64,000 nt of DNA from an uncultured Oceanospirillales bacterium (GTDB taxonomy: Bacteria > Pseudomonadota > Gammaproteobacteria > Xanthomonadales > SZUA-36), in the NCBI GenBank assembly GCA_913055655.1, contig CAJXKA010000002.1, positions 402,178 through 466,177 on the forward strand. The letters are read 5' to 3'. The first letter of the stretch is position 1. Each line of letters starts with the position of its first letter. The notes under the pieces were generated by a model. That model was not told where the DNA came from. It searched no databases and worked only from the letters and a program-made list of their open reading frames with translations. Positions 44,010-53,122 of the stretch are shown here, one piece after another. The position numbers were made by a program, and so were the translations under genes.

Positions 44010-46937
44010 ATGGACCTGGCGCTCTGGAAAAAGGCGGAGGAACTGTTCGGCACCTGCGTGGACATGCCCGAGGACGAACGGGCCGAATGGCTGGACCAGG
44101 CCTGCGGTGATGACGCGGCACTGCGCGAAGTGGTCGAAGACCTGCTGGCGGGCGACCGTATCCAGGACCCCGTGGCGCCGACGCTGGAACGGGCCGCGGC
44201 GGATGTCGGTGCGGGTCGTGAAGACGCCTGGGTCGGGCGTGAAATTGGTGCTTACACGCTGACGGCGAAGATCGCGGCTGGTGGTATGGGGGTCGTGTTC
44301 CGTGGCCGGCGCTCCGACACCGCCTATAACCAGGAAGTGGCCATCAAGCTGCTGACCAGTTCACTGGTCACCGGCGAACTACGTCGCCGCCTGCTGGTTG
44401 AGCGCCAGATCCTGGCCAACCTGAATCACCCCAACATCTGTCGCCTGCTGGACGGCGGTGAAACCGATGAAGGCGTGCCGTTCCTGGTCATGGAACTGAT
44501 CGAGGGCGAGCCGATCACGGACTACTGTGATCGTCGCCAGCTGGGCCTTCACGAGCGGGTGGAGCTGGCGCGGCAGGTGTGTGACGCCGTGCAGTTCGCG
44601 CACCGCAACCTGGTGGTTCACCGTGATATCAAGCCGGGCAACATCCTGGTGACCGCCGATGGTACGCCAAAACTGCTCGACTTCGGCATCGCCAAGCTGC
44701 TGGATCCCGTCGCGGCCGGTGCCAGTGGGCACACCACCATCGAAGGCTTCAGGCTGCTGTCGCCCCGCTATGCCAGCCCCGAGCAGGTGCTGGGCGGGGC
44801 GGTGACCACCGCCAGTGACACCTACAGCCTGGGCATGCTGCTGTATGAATTGCTGTGCGGCAGTGACCCATTTGGCCGGGACCACGCGTCGGCCACCACC
44901 GGCGGCCGCCTACCGGCACCGGACTTTGAACACCCCGCGCGCCCGGGCCGCCGCCTGGCGCAACTGGAAAAAGCGGAAGAACTTGCGCGGCTGAGAGGCC
45001 ATTCGGCCAGGGGGCTGGCAGGCGCACTGAAGGGTGACCTCGAAACCATCCTGATGAAAGCGCTGCGGGCAGCAACGGAGCACCGCTACGTCACCGCGCG
45101 TGAACTGGCTGACGACCTGGAGCGCTACCTGGATTCACGCCCGGTGCTGGCCCGTCCACCCACCGCCGGTTACCTGGTGTCGCGCTTCTGGCGCCGGCAC
45201 CGGGGTGCTTCGGTTGCCGCGGTGGTTGCGGTGCTTTCACTGGTGGTGGGTATAGGGGCCGCGACGTATGGCCTGGTCGAGGCCCGCCAGGCCGAGCGCG
45301 TGGCGGCCGAGGAGGCGCGCAGCGCGGAGTCAGTGGCCGGCTTTCTTGTGGGCCTGTTCGAAGAGGCCAACCCCAACGTGTCCGCCGGCGAACCGCGTAG
45401 CGTCCACGAGCTCCTTGATATCGGCGCCGGGAAAGTTGCTGAAGAACTCGCGGATTCGCCATTGGTGCAGATTGATGTGCTGGAAACGCTCAGTTCAGCC
45501 TACAAGTCACTGGACGACCTGGATGCGGCCAGCGCGCTGTTTGAGCGTATGCTGACCCTGCGCCGGGAGTACGCCCCGGATGACATAGAGCCCCAGGTGG
45601 TGATCCTGTCGCAACTGGGCGACATCGCGCGAATGAATGAAGACCTGGCCACGGCCAGGCAATACCTGGGCGAGGCGATGGCCCTGCACGAGGCGCGTAT
45701 CGGCGAGCCGACCGAGTCGTTGAGTGACACCACCAACAACCTGGCGCTGGTGCTGGAGCATTCGGGTGAACACGACGAAGCCATGGCGATGATGAAGCAG
45801 TCGCTGGCCATCCGGCAGGCACTCTACGAGGCGCCGCATGGCAAGATTTCGACCGGTTTGCACAATGTCGGCTGGCTGTTGTCGCGCAACGGCGACCTGG
45901 CCGAAGCGGAACGCTACCTGCAGGACGCCATCGACATGCGTATCGCCGTTTACGGCGAAGTACATCCACGGGTGGGGATTACCACCATGGTGCTTTCCCG
46001 GGTCCAGTCATTGCGTGGCAACCTGGAAGCCGCCGCGGCATCGGCGCAGAAGGCACATGACATCGCAACGACCGTTTACCCCGAGGGTCATGTTGAAATC
46101 GCCTTGACCCTCTACGAAGTGGGCGTGGCCCGCGAAAAGTTCGGCGCGCTGAAGGAGGCCAACGAAATCTACCGCCAGGTTGCCGAACTGGACCGGGAGG
46201 GCAGTGGCGCCATCAGTAACGACCTCGCGTTCTCCCTGAAGGCGGTTGGCCGCACCTGGGTGGACCTGGGCCGCTACCCGGAGGCCGAGGCAGTGCTGAC
46301 CGAATCTCTGTCGATTTTTGACCAGTTGCAGCAGGACACCGTGCGCTCCCAATTCGATGGCAATACGCAGTATGCCCGTATGCTGGTTCGCAGCGGGCGG
46401 CCCGAAGCCGCGCTGGAACACCTGGGTGTCGATATCGATGAAACGGTAGCCAACCCGGGCGCGAGAATGTGGGTCGAGCGGCAGATCGTCCGGACCGAGG
46501 CGTTGGTGGCGCTGGGCCAGCTGGACGAAGCCCGCCGCGTGATTGATGCCACACTGGCCGCAATTCGGGAACGTCCTGAGGAAGAACGTTCACGATATCC
46601 CGAAGCGCTGCATGAGAAGGCGCGCCTGGAACTGGTCTCCGACCAGCCCACGGAGGCCGAGCAGTTGCTTCGCTCCGCACTGGAGATCTACGCGCTCAAA
46701 TGGGGTGATGACTACTGGCCTGCCGCCCTGGCACGCGCTGACCTGGCCCGGGCCGCCTGCCAGCAGGGCGACGCGGCGCGTGCGGGCGAAATCCTGTCTG
46801 CGACGGTACCCGTGTTGCAACAGGTGCTGGGCGATGATCACCCCCAGGCAAGGTTCTGGTCCGAGCAGTATTTCTGCCCGGCGGCCGCGCCGTCAGTCGC
46901 CGCCGAACTCGTCGAAGAACGCGCCGGCGTCCGCTAG
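44010..46937 (+). CDS. Serine/threonine protein kinase with TPR domain
   Basis: A 975-residue membrane-anchored kinase. The Hanks-type domain (about 82-385) has the glycine-rich loop AAGGMGVVFRGR, Lys113 (VAIK), the catalytic HRDIKPGN (204-211) and DFG at 224-226, so it should be active. A single helix at about 400-422 separates it from a C-terminal region of tetratricopeptide repeats (about 440-960; for example DLATARQYLGEAMALHEARI and DLAEAERYLQDAIDMRIAVY). The topology suggests TPR-based sensing across the membrane. It is co-transcribed with the ECF sigma factor 4 bp upstream. The last 45 bp overlap the 3' end of the convergent gene. Confidence 0.92.
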   Translation: MDLALWKKAEELFGTCVDMPEDERAEWLDQACGDDAALREVVEDLLAGDRIQDPVAPTLERAAADVGAGREDAWVGREIGAYTLTAKIAAGGMGVVFRGRRSDTAYNQEVAIKLLTSSLVTGELRRRLLVERQILANLNHPNICRLLDGGETDEGVPFLVMELIEGEPITDYCDRRQLGLHERVELARQVCDAVQFAHRNLVVHRDIKPGNILVTADGTPKLLDFGIAKLLDPVAAGASGHTTIEGFRLLSPRYASPEQVLGGAVTTASDTYSLGMLLYELLCGSDPFGRDHASATTGGRLPAPDFEHPARPGRRLAQLEKAEELARLRGHSARGLAGALKGDLETILMKALRAATEHRYVTARELADDLERYLDSRPVLARPPTAGYLVSRFWRRHRGASVAAVVAVLSLVVGIGAATYGLVEARQAERVAAEEARSAESVAGFLVGLFEEANPNVSAGEPRSVHELLDIGAGKVAEELADSPLVQIDVLETLSSAYKSLDDLDAASALFERMLTLRREYAPDDIEPQVVILSQLGDIARMNEDLATARQYLGEAMALHEARIGEPTESLSDTTNNLALVLEHSGEHDEAMAMMKQSLAIRQALYEAPHGKISTGLHNVGWLLSRNGDLAEAERYLQDAIDMRIAVYGEVHPRVGITTMVLSRVQSLRGNLEAAAASAQKAHDIATTVYPEGHVEIALTLYEVGVAREKFGALKEANEIYRQVAELDREGSGAISNDLAFSLKAVGRTWVDLGRYPEAEAVLTESLSIFDQLQQDTVRSQFDGNTQYARMLVRSGRPEAALEHLGVDIDETVANPGARMWVERQIVRTEALVALGQLDEARRVIDATLAAIRERPEEERSRYPEALHEKARLELVSDQPTEAEQLLRSALEIYALKWGDDYWPAALARADLARAACQQGDAARAGEILSATVPVLQQVLGDDHPQARFWSEQYFCPAAAPSVAAELVEERAGVR

Positions 46938-47741
46938 GCCTTCGAAACCGAAAATCCAGCAGGTCTCCACCACGTCAGAAAAATCCAGGCCGCCGGCGGC
47001 GATGGCTTCGTTCAGGTAGCGGCCTTCCACGCCGTTGTAACGGTTGGCGATGTCGCGGGCCGTGTCCCACAGCGGGCCGCTATCCGCAGCCGCGGTGGCA
47101 GTCGGCCATAGCGCGCCTGAATCCGTCTTGAAATTGGGTGTGCCGTTACCCGGACCGTTGCCGTCGCCGATCTTGTGGTACGTGGCGGTCTGCTGGACGT
47201 AGGCCAGCTTTTCCGGTGTCGTCACCGATTCATTCCAGTCGCTGTGTTGCACCACGTGCACGCGGCTGGCGGGGAGGCCGCGCGCGGCCAGGCGCGACAG
47301 CCAGTCGACCGTGAAGTCGGACTGCCCGGCTTCTGCCACCCATACGGCGCCACCGCGTTCCAGTGTTGCCGCGGCCAGCGCTTCGACGCGGTCAAGCGCC
47401 TGGTCACGCTTTTGGTGCGCGTCGGAGCGGTGGTCACCGAAGGCCGCCTCGAAAAGTTCCGGTGAGGGAACGTATTTCCCACCCTGGATGCCGTAGGCGC
47501 CCGCCACCGCGTGGAACTGCACGCCGGCGAAGCGCGGGTCGGCCAGCATGGTGGCCACGCCCGCAATGGAGTGAACATCATCCACGTCCGTCTTGCTGTC
47601 GAACTGCGGCAGGAACAGGTCGGTCGAAGGGTCGAAACGCCCCAGGGTCGGGTCGCCCTGGGCCAGGGCCGCGGGGCTGGGCAGCCACATGGCAAGCCAT
47701 AGCAGTGTATACAGCGGGATGATGTTTCGGCTTATTTTCAT
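46893..47741 (-). CDS. Exported protein, possibly nucleoside-hydrolase-like
   Basis: A 282-residue protein with a signal peptide (1-28, LYTLLWLAMWLPSPAALA). After it, QFDSKTDVDDVHSIAGVATM resembles the DxDxxxDD calcium/ribose site of inosine-uridine nucleoside hydrolases. RVHVVQHSDWNES and the C-terminal DFSDVVETCWIFGFEG would match later active-site segments only loosely. I therefore give family membership as tentative. Periplasmic location is expected. It overlaps the kinase gene tail to tail by 45 bp and diverges from the M16 peptidase. Confidence 0.55.
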   Translation of the reverse strand: MKISRNIIPLYTLLWLAMWLPSPAALAQGDPTLGRFDPSTDLFLPQFDSKTDVDDVHSIAGVATMLADPRFAGVQFHAVAGAYGIQGGKYVPSPELFEAAFGDHRSDAHQKRDQALDRVEALAAATLERGGAVWVAEAGQSDFTVDWLSRLAARGLPASRVHVVQHSDWNESVTTPEKLAYVQQTATYHKIGDGNGPGNGTPNFKTDSGALWPTATAAADSGPLWDTARDIANRYNGVEGRYLNEAIAAGGLDFSDVVETCWIFGFEGLADAGAFFDEFGGD

Positions 47742-47879
47742 AAAGGGGCTCCTTCAGACCGCGGCCAAATTACCGCATTTGTGGCGAGAAACCCATGAAC
47801 CATGACCAATGGCGCTGGTCATCGTCCGGCAGTTCAAGGAGAATTTCGCCGTTTTCAGATCATCCAGCCGAGAGTAACC

Positions 47880-50633
47880 ATGACCCTGAAGTCCCTTGCG
47901 GCCACCATGCTGGCCACCACGTCGCTGGCCATCGCGCCGGCGAGCTTTGCCGCTGATGTTCCTGATGTGGACATCCCCTTTGAGCGATTTACCCTGGATA
48001 ACGGCCTGACGGTCATCGTGCACGAGGACCGCAAGGCGCCGATCGTCGCCGTCAGCGTCTGGTACAAGGTGGGCTCCAAGGACGAGCCGCGCGGTAAGAC
48101 CGGTTTTGCGCACCTTTTCGAACACCTGATGTTCAACGGCTCGGAAAACTACGACGACGAATTCTTCAAACCGCTGGAGCAGGTGGGTGCCACCAACTCC
48201 AACGGCACCACGTGGCTGGACCGTACGAATTACTTCCAGAACGTGCCCACGCCGGCGCTGGACATGGCGCTGTGGCTGGAATCCGACCGCATGGGCCACC
48301 TGCTGGGCGCAGTGACCCAGGAGAAGCTGGACAACCAGCGCGGCGTGGTCCAGAACGAAAAGCGCCAGGGCGACAACCAGCCCTACGGCCAGGTGTACTA
48401 CCGCGTGCTGGAAGGCCTGTACCCGGAGGGCCACCCTTACGCCCACAGCACCATCGGTTCGATGGAAGACCTGAATGCGGCTTCGCTCGATGACGTGCAC
48501 CAGTGGTTCAAGGACTACTACGGCGCCGCCAACTCGGTGGTCGTCCTGGCCGGCGATATTGATGCCGAAACCGCGCGTCCGCTGATGGAGAAGTACTTCG
48601 GCGACATCGAGGCCGGCCCGCCGGTCAAGCGCATGACCGCCTGGGTGCCGGAACGCAGCCGCGATACCTTCGAGACCCTGTACGACCGCGTGCCACAGGC
48701 GCGCACGTACCGCCTGTGGTCGGTGCCGGGTCGCACCACGCAGACCCGCTCCGAACTCGACCTGGCGGCCGCCGTGCTGGGTTCCGGCAAGAACTCCCGC
48801 CTGTACCAGGCGCTGGTGTACAACCAGCAGCTGGCCACGGACGTTTCCGTGCAGGTGGAAGAGCACCAGCTGGCCAGCAATTTCTGGGTGGACGTGACAT
48901 TGACCCCGGGCGCGTCGCTCGACCAGGTCAACGCCATCATCGACCGCGAAATGGCGCGTTTCCTGGCCGAAGGCCCGACCGCCGACGAACTCGAGCGCGC
49001 CCAGGCCGGCTTCAATGCCAGCCGGGTCCGCGGCCTGGAACAGATTGGCGGTTTCAACGGCAAGGCCAATGTCCTGGCGCAGGGCGAGCTCTACGCCAAC
49101 GATCCGGGGTTTTTCCGGACCGAGCTGGCCTGGATCAACGGCGCAACGCCTGAAAGCGTGCGTGCCGCCGCGGCCGAGTGGCTCGGCCCCGGACGTTACC
49201 AGCTGGACGTTTTCCCCTGGGGTGACCACGAAACCGTGGCCAGCACGGTTGACCGCAGCCAGGGCCTGCCGGCCGTCGGCGATATGCCGGAACTGGAGTT
49301 CCCGGCGGTACAGCGCGCGGAGCTGAAAAATGGCCTGCAAGTGGTACTCGCCGAGCGGCACACGGTGCCGGTGGTCAACATGGCCATCCAGTTCGACGCC
49401 GGTTACGCGGCCGACTCGCTGGGCAAGCTCGGTGCGGCCAGCTTCACGTTTGCCATGCTCGACGAGGGTACCGAGGACCGCGACGCGCTCGAAATCTCCG
49501 CCGAGGCCGAACGCCTGGGTGCGAACATCAGCACCAGCTCCAACCTGGACATGTCCACGGTCAACCTGTCGGCGCTGAAGAACGCACTGGAACCGTCGGT
49601 GGAACTGTTCGCCGACGTGGTCCGCAACCCGGCTTTCGACGACGAGGAGATCGAGCGTCTGCGTGGCCGCTGGATCGCCAACATCCAGCAGGAGAAAACC
49701 CAGCCGGTGCAGATCGCGCTGCGTAACCTGCCGCCGCTGGTGTACGGCAAGGATCACGCCTACGGCGTGCCGATGACCGGCTCCGGCACCGAGGAGTCGA
49801 TCGCCAGCCTGGAGCGCGACGATCTGGTCAGTTTCCACCAGACCTGGATCCGCCCGGACAACGCGACCCTGTTCGTGACCGGCGACACCACGCTGGAAGA
49901 GATTGTGCCGGTGCTCGAAGACGCATTCGGCAACTGGCGTGCGCCGCGTTCAGCGGTGCCCCGGAAGAACCTGGCCGACGTGCCGCTGGCGGATACCAAC
50001 CGGGTGCTGATCATCGACAAGCCCGGCTCGCCCCAGTCCATGGTGCTGGCCGGCCATGTCGCGCCGCCCACCGGCGCCGAGGACAACCTCGCCATCGACA
50101 CCATGACCGATATCATCGGCGGCCAGTTCACCGCGCGCGTCAACATGAACCTGCGCGAGGACAAGGGCTGGGCTTACGGCGCCTACACCTTCTCACCGGA
50201 TGCCCGCGGCCAGCGGATGTGGATCGCCTACGCGCCGGTGCAGACCGACAGGACCGGCGACTCGCTGTCGGAACTGGTGCGCGAGTTCGATGAATACACG
50301 GGCGACACGCCGGCGACGCAGGACGAGCTGAACAAGAGCGTCCGAAATGCCGTCAACAGTCTGCCGGGCCAGTTCGAAACCAGCAACGCCGTGCTCGGCG
50401 CGCTGCTGTCGAACCAGCGGTTCGGACGCCCCGACGACTACGTCACCACGCTGGAAGCGCAGTACAACGCGCTCGACCTGGAAAACATCCAGGGCGCGGC
50501 CGAGGAAGTCGTCCACCCGGAACGCCTGACCTGGCTGATCGTCGGCGACCGCGAGCAGATCGAGGCCCAGCTTGAAGGCCTCGACCTGGGCGAGGTCACC
50601 GTGCTCGACGCCGATGGGAACCCGGTGGAGTAA
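47880..50633 (+). CDS. M16-family zinc metallopeptidase (fused two-half type)
   Basis: A 917-residue exported peptidase. Signal peptide residues 1-25 (MLATTSLAIAPASFA). The inverted zinc motif HxxEH is HLFEH at 78-82, with the distal Glu160 in VVQNEKRQG. The first half is catalytic and the second half (from about 480, VLAERHTVPVVNMAIQFDAG) is a homologous, non-catalytic partner domain, as in pitrilysin-like and PqqL-type enzymes. The open frame starts at 47802; ATG 47880 has GAGAG upstream and precedes the signal peptide directly. It probably degrades peptides in the periplasm. The stop is followed within 12 bp by a heptamer array. Confidence 0.9.
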   Translation: MTLKSLAATMLATTSLAIAPASFAADVPDVDIPFERFTLDNGLTVIVHEDRKAPIVAVSVWYKVGSKDEPRGKTGFAHLFEHLMFNGSENYDDEFFKPLEQVGATNSNGTTWLDRTNYFQNVPTPALDMALWLESDRMGHLLGAVTQEKLDNQRGVVQNEKRQGDNQPYGQVYYRVLEGLYPEGHPYAHSTIGSMEDLNAASLDDVHQWFKDYYGAANSVVVLAGDIDAETARPLMEKYFGDIEAGPPVKRMTAWVPERSRDTFETLYDRVPQARTYRLWSVPGRTTQTRSELDLAAAVLGSGKNSRLYQALVYNQQLATDVSVQVEEHQLASNFWVDVTLTPGASLDQVNAIIDREMARFLAEGPTADELERAQAGFNASRVRGLEQIGGFNGKANVLAQGELYANDPGFFRTELAWINGATPESVRAAAAEWLGPGRYQLDVFPWGDHETVASTVDRSQGLPAVGDMPELEFPAVQRAELKNGLQVVLAERHTVPVVNMAIQFDAGYAADSLGKLGAASFTFAMLDEGTEDRDALEISAEAERLGANISTSSNLDMSTVNLSALKNALEPSVELFADVVRNPAFDDEEIERLRGRWIANIQQEKTQPVQIALRNLPPLVYGKDHAYGVPMTGSGTEESIASLERDDLVSFHQTWIRPDNATLFVTGDTTLEEIVPVLEDAFGNWRAPRSAVPRKNLADVPLADTNRVLIIDKPGSPQSMVLAGHVAPPTGAEDNLAIDTMTDIIGGQFTARVNMNLREDKGWAYGAYTFSPDARGQRMWIAYAPVQTDRTGDSLSELVREFDEYTGDTPATQDELNKSVRNAVNSLPGQFETSNAVLGALLSNQRFGRPDDYVTTLEAQYNALDLENIQGAAEEVVHPERLTWLIVGDREQIEAQLEGLDLGEVTVLDADGNPVE

Positions 50634-50644
50634 CTGAACGCTGG

Positions 50645-50743
50645 GTGAGTGGTGAGTGGTGAGTAGTGAGTGGTAAATGCAATTGTCGACAGGGTACGGC
50701 GACAATACTGCTTACTGCTTACCGCTTACCGTTCACCGTTCAC
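50645..50743. repeat. Second inverted pair of heptamer arrays
   Basis: Left arm (50645-50679): GTGAGTG, GTGAGTG, GTGAGTA, GTGAGTG, GTAAATG. Right arm (50709-50743): TGCTTAC, TGCTTAC, CGCTTAC, CGTTCAC, CGTTCAC. A perfect inner stem, ATTGTCG (50682-50688) with CGACAAT (50700-50706), lies between. It fills the gap between the converging M16 peptidase and metA. The right arm encodes the last residues and the stop of metA. Confidence 0.85.
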
Positions 50744-51790
50744 CAAACCAAGCGGGTCAGCCGGATCAACGCCGTCCATGAACGGCCGCCGCCGATCGAT
50801 GTCGGTGACGCGGTACACCAGGCCCAGCCAGTTGTTGAAGATTGCCTTGGCCGAATCGCCCCAGGTGTTGTCGAGCAGTGGTTCCATTGCATTCAGCCGG
50901 GCGCGCAGGCGGTCGGGATCGCCGGCCAATGACACCAGTTCCTGTGCCATTGCGGCGGTCTCATCGTTAAAGTAGTGCTCTGGCAACGGCGGCGCATCCG
51001 TCCGCTCGCCACGGGCGTAGCGGACGACTTCGCGCTTGTACTCTTTCAGCAGGGAACAGGCGTCGTACTCGGGATGGCCCTGGAAATAGATCACCCGGAA
51101 CTGGTCCGGGCTGGCGGCCAGCAGCACGCCGCCCTCGTCGCTTTCGGCCAGGACGTTCAGGCCGGCCGCTTCCAGCTGTTCACGCGAGATGTCGTTGAAG
51201 CGCGAATGCGGCGCGTCGAATCGCGTGTTCACCTCGCGTAACAGGGGGTGGCGCTTGGTCGTCACGCGATGTGAATACACGCCCCATTTCTTCGCCGGCA
51301 AAGGCTGGCGTTCGATGCCATGCAGGCGTTTCAGCAGCGCGTGCGTGGCCAGGCAGGAGCACATGATCGACGTGACGTTCTCGCGCGCCCAGTCCACCAC
51401 GTCCAGCAACGGCTCCCAGAACGGCTCCTGGTCCAGCGAGGGATTGGCGACGTTGGCGCCGGTGATGATCAGGGCATCCAGGCCGGCCTCGCGCAGGTCT
51501 TCGAAGCGAGCGTAGTGCCGGTCGATGTAGGCCTGTGCTTTTTCGCCGCGATCCAGGCCCGGCAGCGAAAAGGGGTAGACGTAGAACTGCACGATGCGGT
51601 TGCAGGCGCCGACCAGGCGGATGAACTGGCGTTCGGTGGCGCGCAGCGCGGCGTCCGGCATCATGTTCAGGAAGCCGATGTGCAGTTCGCGGATGTCCTG
51701 GTGGACGGCGTGGTCGACATCCAGCAGGTCGTGGCCCTGGCGCTGCAGGTCTTCGAAGGCGGGCAGGTCGTTGTAGGCGACAATCGGCAT
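50726..51790 (-). CDS. metA: Homoserine O-succinyltransferase (MetA family)
   Basis: A 354-residue class I glutamine-amidotransferase-like acyltransferase that activates homoserine for methionine synthesis. Catalytic Cys146 is in TSIMCSCLATHALL, the His is in QGHPEYDA (His239) and Glu241 completes the site; APHSRFND is also conserved. Succinyl versus acetyl preference cannot be decided with certainty. The frame is open from 51880, but ATG 51790 (MPIVAYNDLP) gives the family start. The last five residues VNGER are encoded by heptamer repeats, so the extreme C-terminus is not ancestral. Divergent from the mrp operon across 160 bp. Confidence 0.9.
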   Translation of the reverse strand: MPIVAYNDLPAFEDLQRQGHDLLDVDHAVHQDIRELHIGFLNMMPDAALRATERQFIRLVGACNRIVQFYVYPFSLPGLDRGEKAQAYIDRHYARFEDLREAGLDALIITGANVANPSLDQEPFWEPLLDVVDWARENVTSIMCSCLATHALLKRLHGIERQPLPAKKWGVYSHRVTTKRHPLLREVNTRFDAPHSRFNDISREQLEAAGLNVLAESDEGGVLLAASPDQFRVIYFQGHPEYDACSLLKEYKREVVRYARGERTDAPPLPEHYFNDETAAMAQELVSLAGDPDRLRARLNAMEPLLDNTWGDSAKAIFNNWLGLVYRVTDIDRRRPFMDGVDPADPLGLVNGER

Positions 51791-51950
51791 GCGCGAAGCG
51801 TACCGTAAGCCGTCGGGCTTGTCTGGAATTCCGGCGGGGCATCGGTAATAATCGCAGGCCGCCTGACAGGTTTTAATCAATGATCAGAATTTCCCGCGGC
51901 GGGGCCATTGTTCCCCCCGGTCACCATGCAGTCACATTGCCGGTGAAGCC
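51791..51950. promoter_or_regulatory. Divergent intergenic region metA / mrpE
   Basis: 160 bp holding the promoters of two diverging units. I see no convincing sigma-70 pair and no riboswitch I can name, only a GC-rich palindromic stretch near 51896-51920 (CCCGCGGCGGGG followed by CCCCCCGG). Confidence 0.35.
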
Positions 51951-52451
51951 ATGAAGCAGACCGTGCTCCTGGTGATTGCACTCGCGGTGCTCTGGATCAC
52001 GCTGTCCGGGCATTTCGCACCCCTGCTCATCGCATTTGGCATCGGCTCCATCGCCTTCGTGACGTGGATCGCCAACCGCATGCACGTGATCGACGGTGAG
52101 AGCTATCCATTCGGGCTGGTGGCGCGGTTGCCGGGTTACTGGCTGTGGCTGGTCAAGGAAATCGTCAAGTCCAGCATCGACACCACGCGCCGCGTGTTCG
52201 GCGGCGCCGACGCCGTCAAGCCGGTGGTGTTCGAAGCGCCGGCCAGCCAGCAGACTGACCTTGGGCTGGTCATTCACGCCAACTCGATCACCCTGACCCC
52301 GGGCACCGTCAGCCTGGAGCTGAAGCCCCACACCATCAGCGTTCACGCGCTGCACCCCGATGTCGCGCGCGATGCGCTGGAAGGGGGTATGGACAAGGCG
52401 GTGCCGGAGCCGCGCAAGGCCACCGACCATTCGCCGGGAGAGCCGGGCTGA
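51951..52451 (+). CDS. mrpE: Mrp antiporter subunit E
   Basis: A 166-residue MnhE/MrpE (MbhA-like) membrane subunit. Hydrophobic helices lie at about 4-22 and 25-42, and the characteristic IHANSITLTPGTVSLEL at about 105-121 is followed by HTISVHAL. First gene of the antiporter operon, whose gene order E-F-G-(MbhD/E)-B-C-D resembles archaeal Mbh operons. Its stop overlaps the mrpF ATG by one base. Confidence 0.9.
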   Translation: MKQTVLLVIALAVLWITLSGHFAPLLIAFGIGSIAFVTWIANRMHVIDGESYPFGLVARLPGYWLWLVKEIVKSSIDTTRRVFGGADAVKPVVFEAPASQQTDLGLVIHANSITLTPGTVSLELKPHTISVHALHPDVARDALEGGMDKAVPEPRKATDHSPGEPG

Positions 52452-52750
52452 TGCTGGTCGGCGCTGCGCTGGCCATCCTGGCGGTCATGGGCCTGGTGCT
52501 GATCCGGGCGCTGAAGGGCCCGACCGTGTACGACCGTATCCTGGCGGTGAACATGTTCGGCACCAAGACCGTGCTGCTGCTGGCGTTGATGGCCTTCATA
52601 AGCGGCCGACACGACGTGCTCGATATTGCACTGGCCTATGCCCTGATCAACTTTATCGGCGTGGTCGCCGTGCTGCGCTTCTTTGAATATGACAGCGAGG
52701 AAGCGCTGTCGGCGGAGATCGGCGAGGAGGATCCCGATGGGAATTCTTGA
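52451..52750 (+). CDS. mrpF: Mrp antiporter subunit F
   Basis: A 99-residue, three-helix subunit (MnhF). GPTVYDRILAVNMFGTKTVL (about 25-44) is the family signature. The acidic tail (EYDSEEALSAEIGEEDPDGN) is exposed. Overlaps the mrpG start by 14 bp. Confidence 0.9.
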   Translation: MLVGAALAILAVMGLVLIRALKGPTVYDRILAVNMFGTKTVLLLALMAFISGRHDVLDIALAYALINFIGVVAVLRFFEYDSEEALSAEIGEEDPDGNS

Positions 52751-53096
52751 GATCGCCGCGTATGTGCTGGTGTTCACCGGCGCATTCTTCTGCCTGGTCG
52801 GCGCGATCGGCGTGTTGCGATTCCCCGACGTTTACTCGCGCATGCATTCGGCTGGCATTACCGACACCATCGGCGCCCTGCTGATCCTGCTGGGGCTGGC
52901 GCTGCTGGCGGGCTGGACCCTGGCGCTGGCCAAGCTGGTCTTCATCCTGGTGTTCCTGTGGATGACCAGCCCGACCGCGACCCACGCGCTGGCCAAGGCG
53001 GCGAAGCATGGCGGGGTGTACCCGAAGCTGGCCGATGACCTGGCCGGCGATGTGGCCGCAACCACCACTACGGAGACGCCGTCATCGAAAGCCTGA
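52737..53096 (+). CDS. mrpG: Mrp antiporter subunit G
   Basis: A 119-residue, three-helix MnhG/PhaG subunit with GVLRFPDVYSRMHSAGITDT (about 26-45) and MTSPTATHALAKAA, both family hallmarks. The frame is open from 52683, but ATG 52737 has GGAGG upstream and begins the first helix. Confidence 0.9.
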   Translation: MGILEIAAYVLVFTGAFFCLVGAIGVLRFPDVYSRMHSAGITDTIGALLILLGLALLAGWTLALAKLVFILVFLWMTSPTATHALAKAAKHGGVYPKLADDLAGDVAATTTTETPSSKA

Positions 53097-53122
53097 TTGA
53101 CATCATCCTGCTGACCTTCCTG

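Noticed and set aside
51791..51950. SAM riboswitch upstream of metA
   Set aside because: I looked for SAM-I/II/IV-like patterns in the metA leader and could not match conserved elements; the GC-rich palindrome there is not specific.
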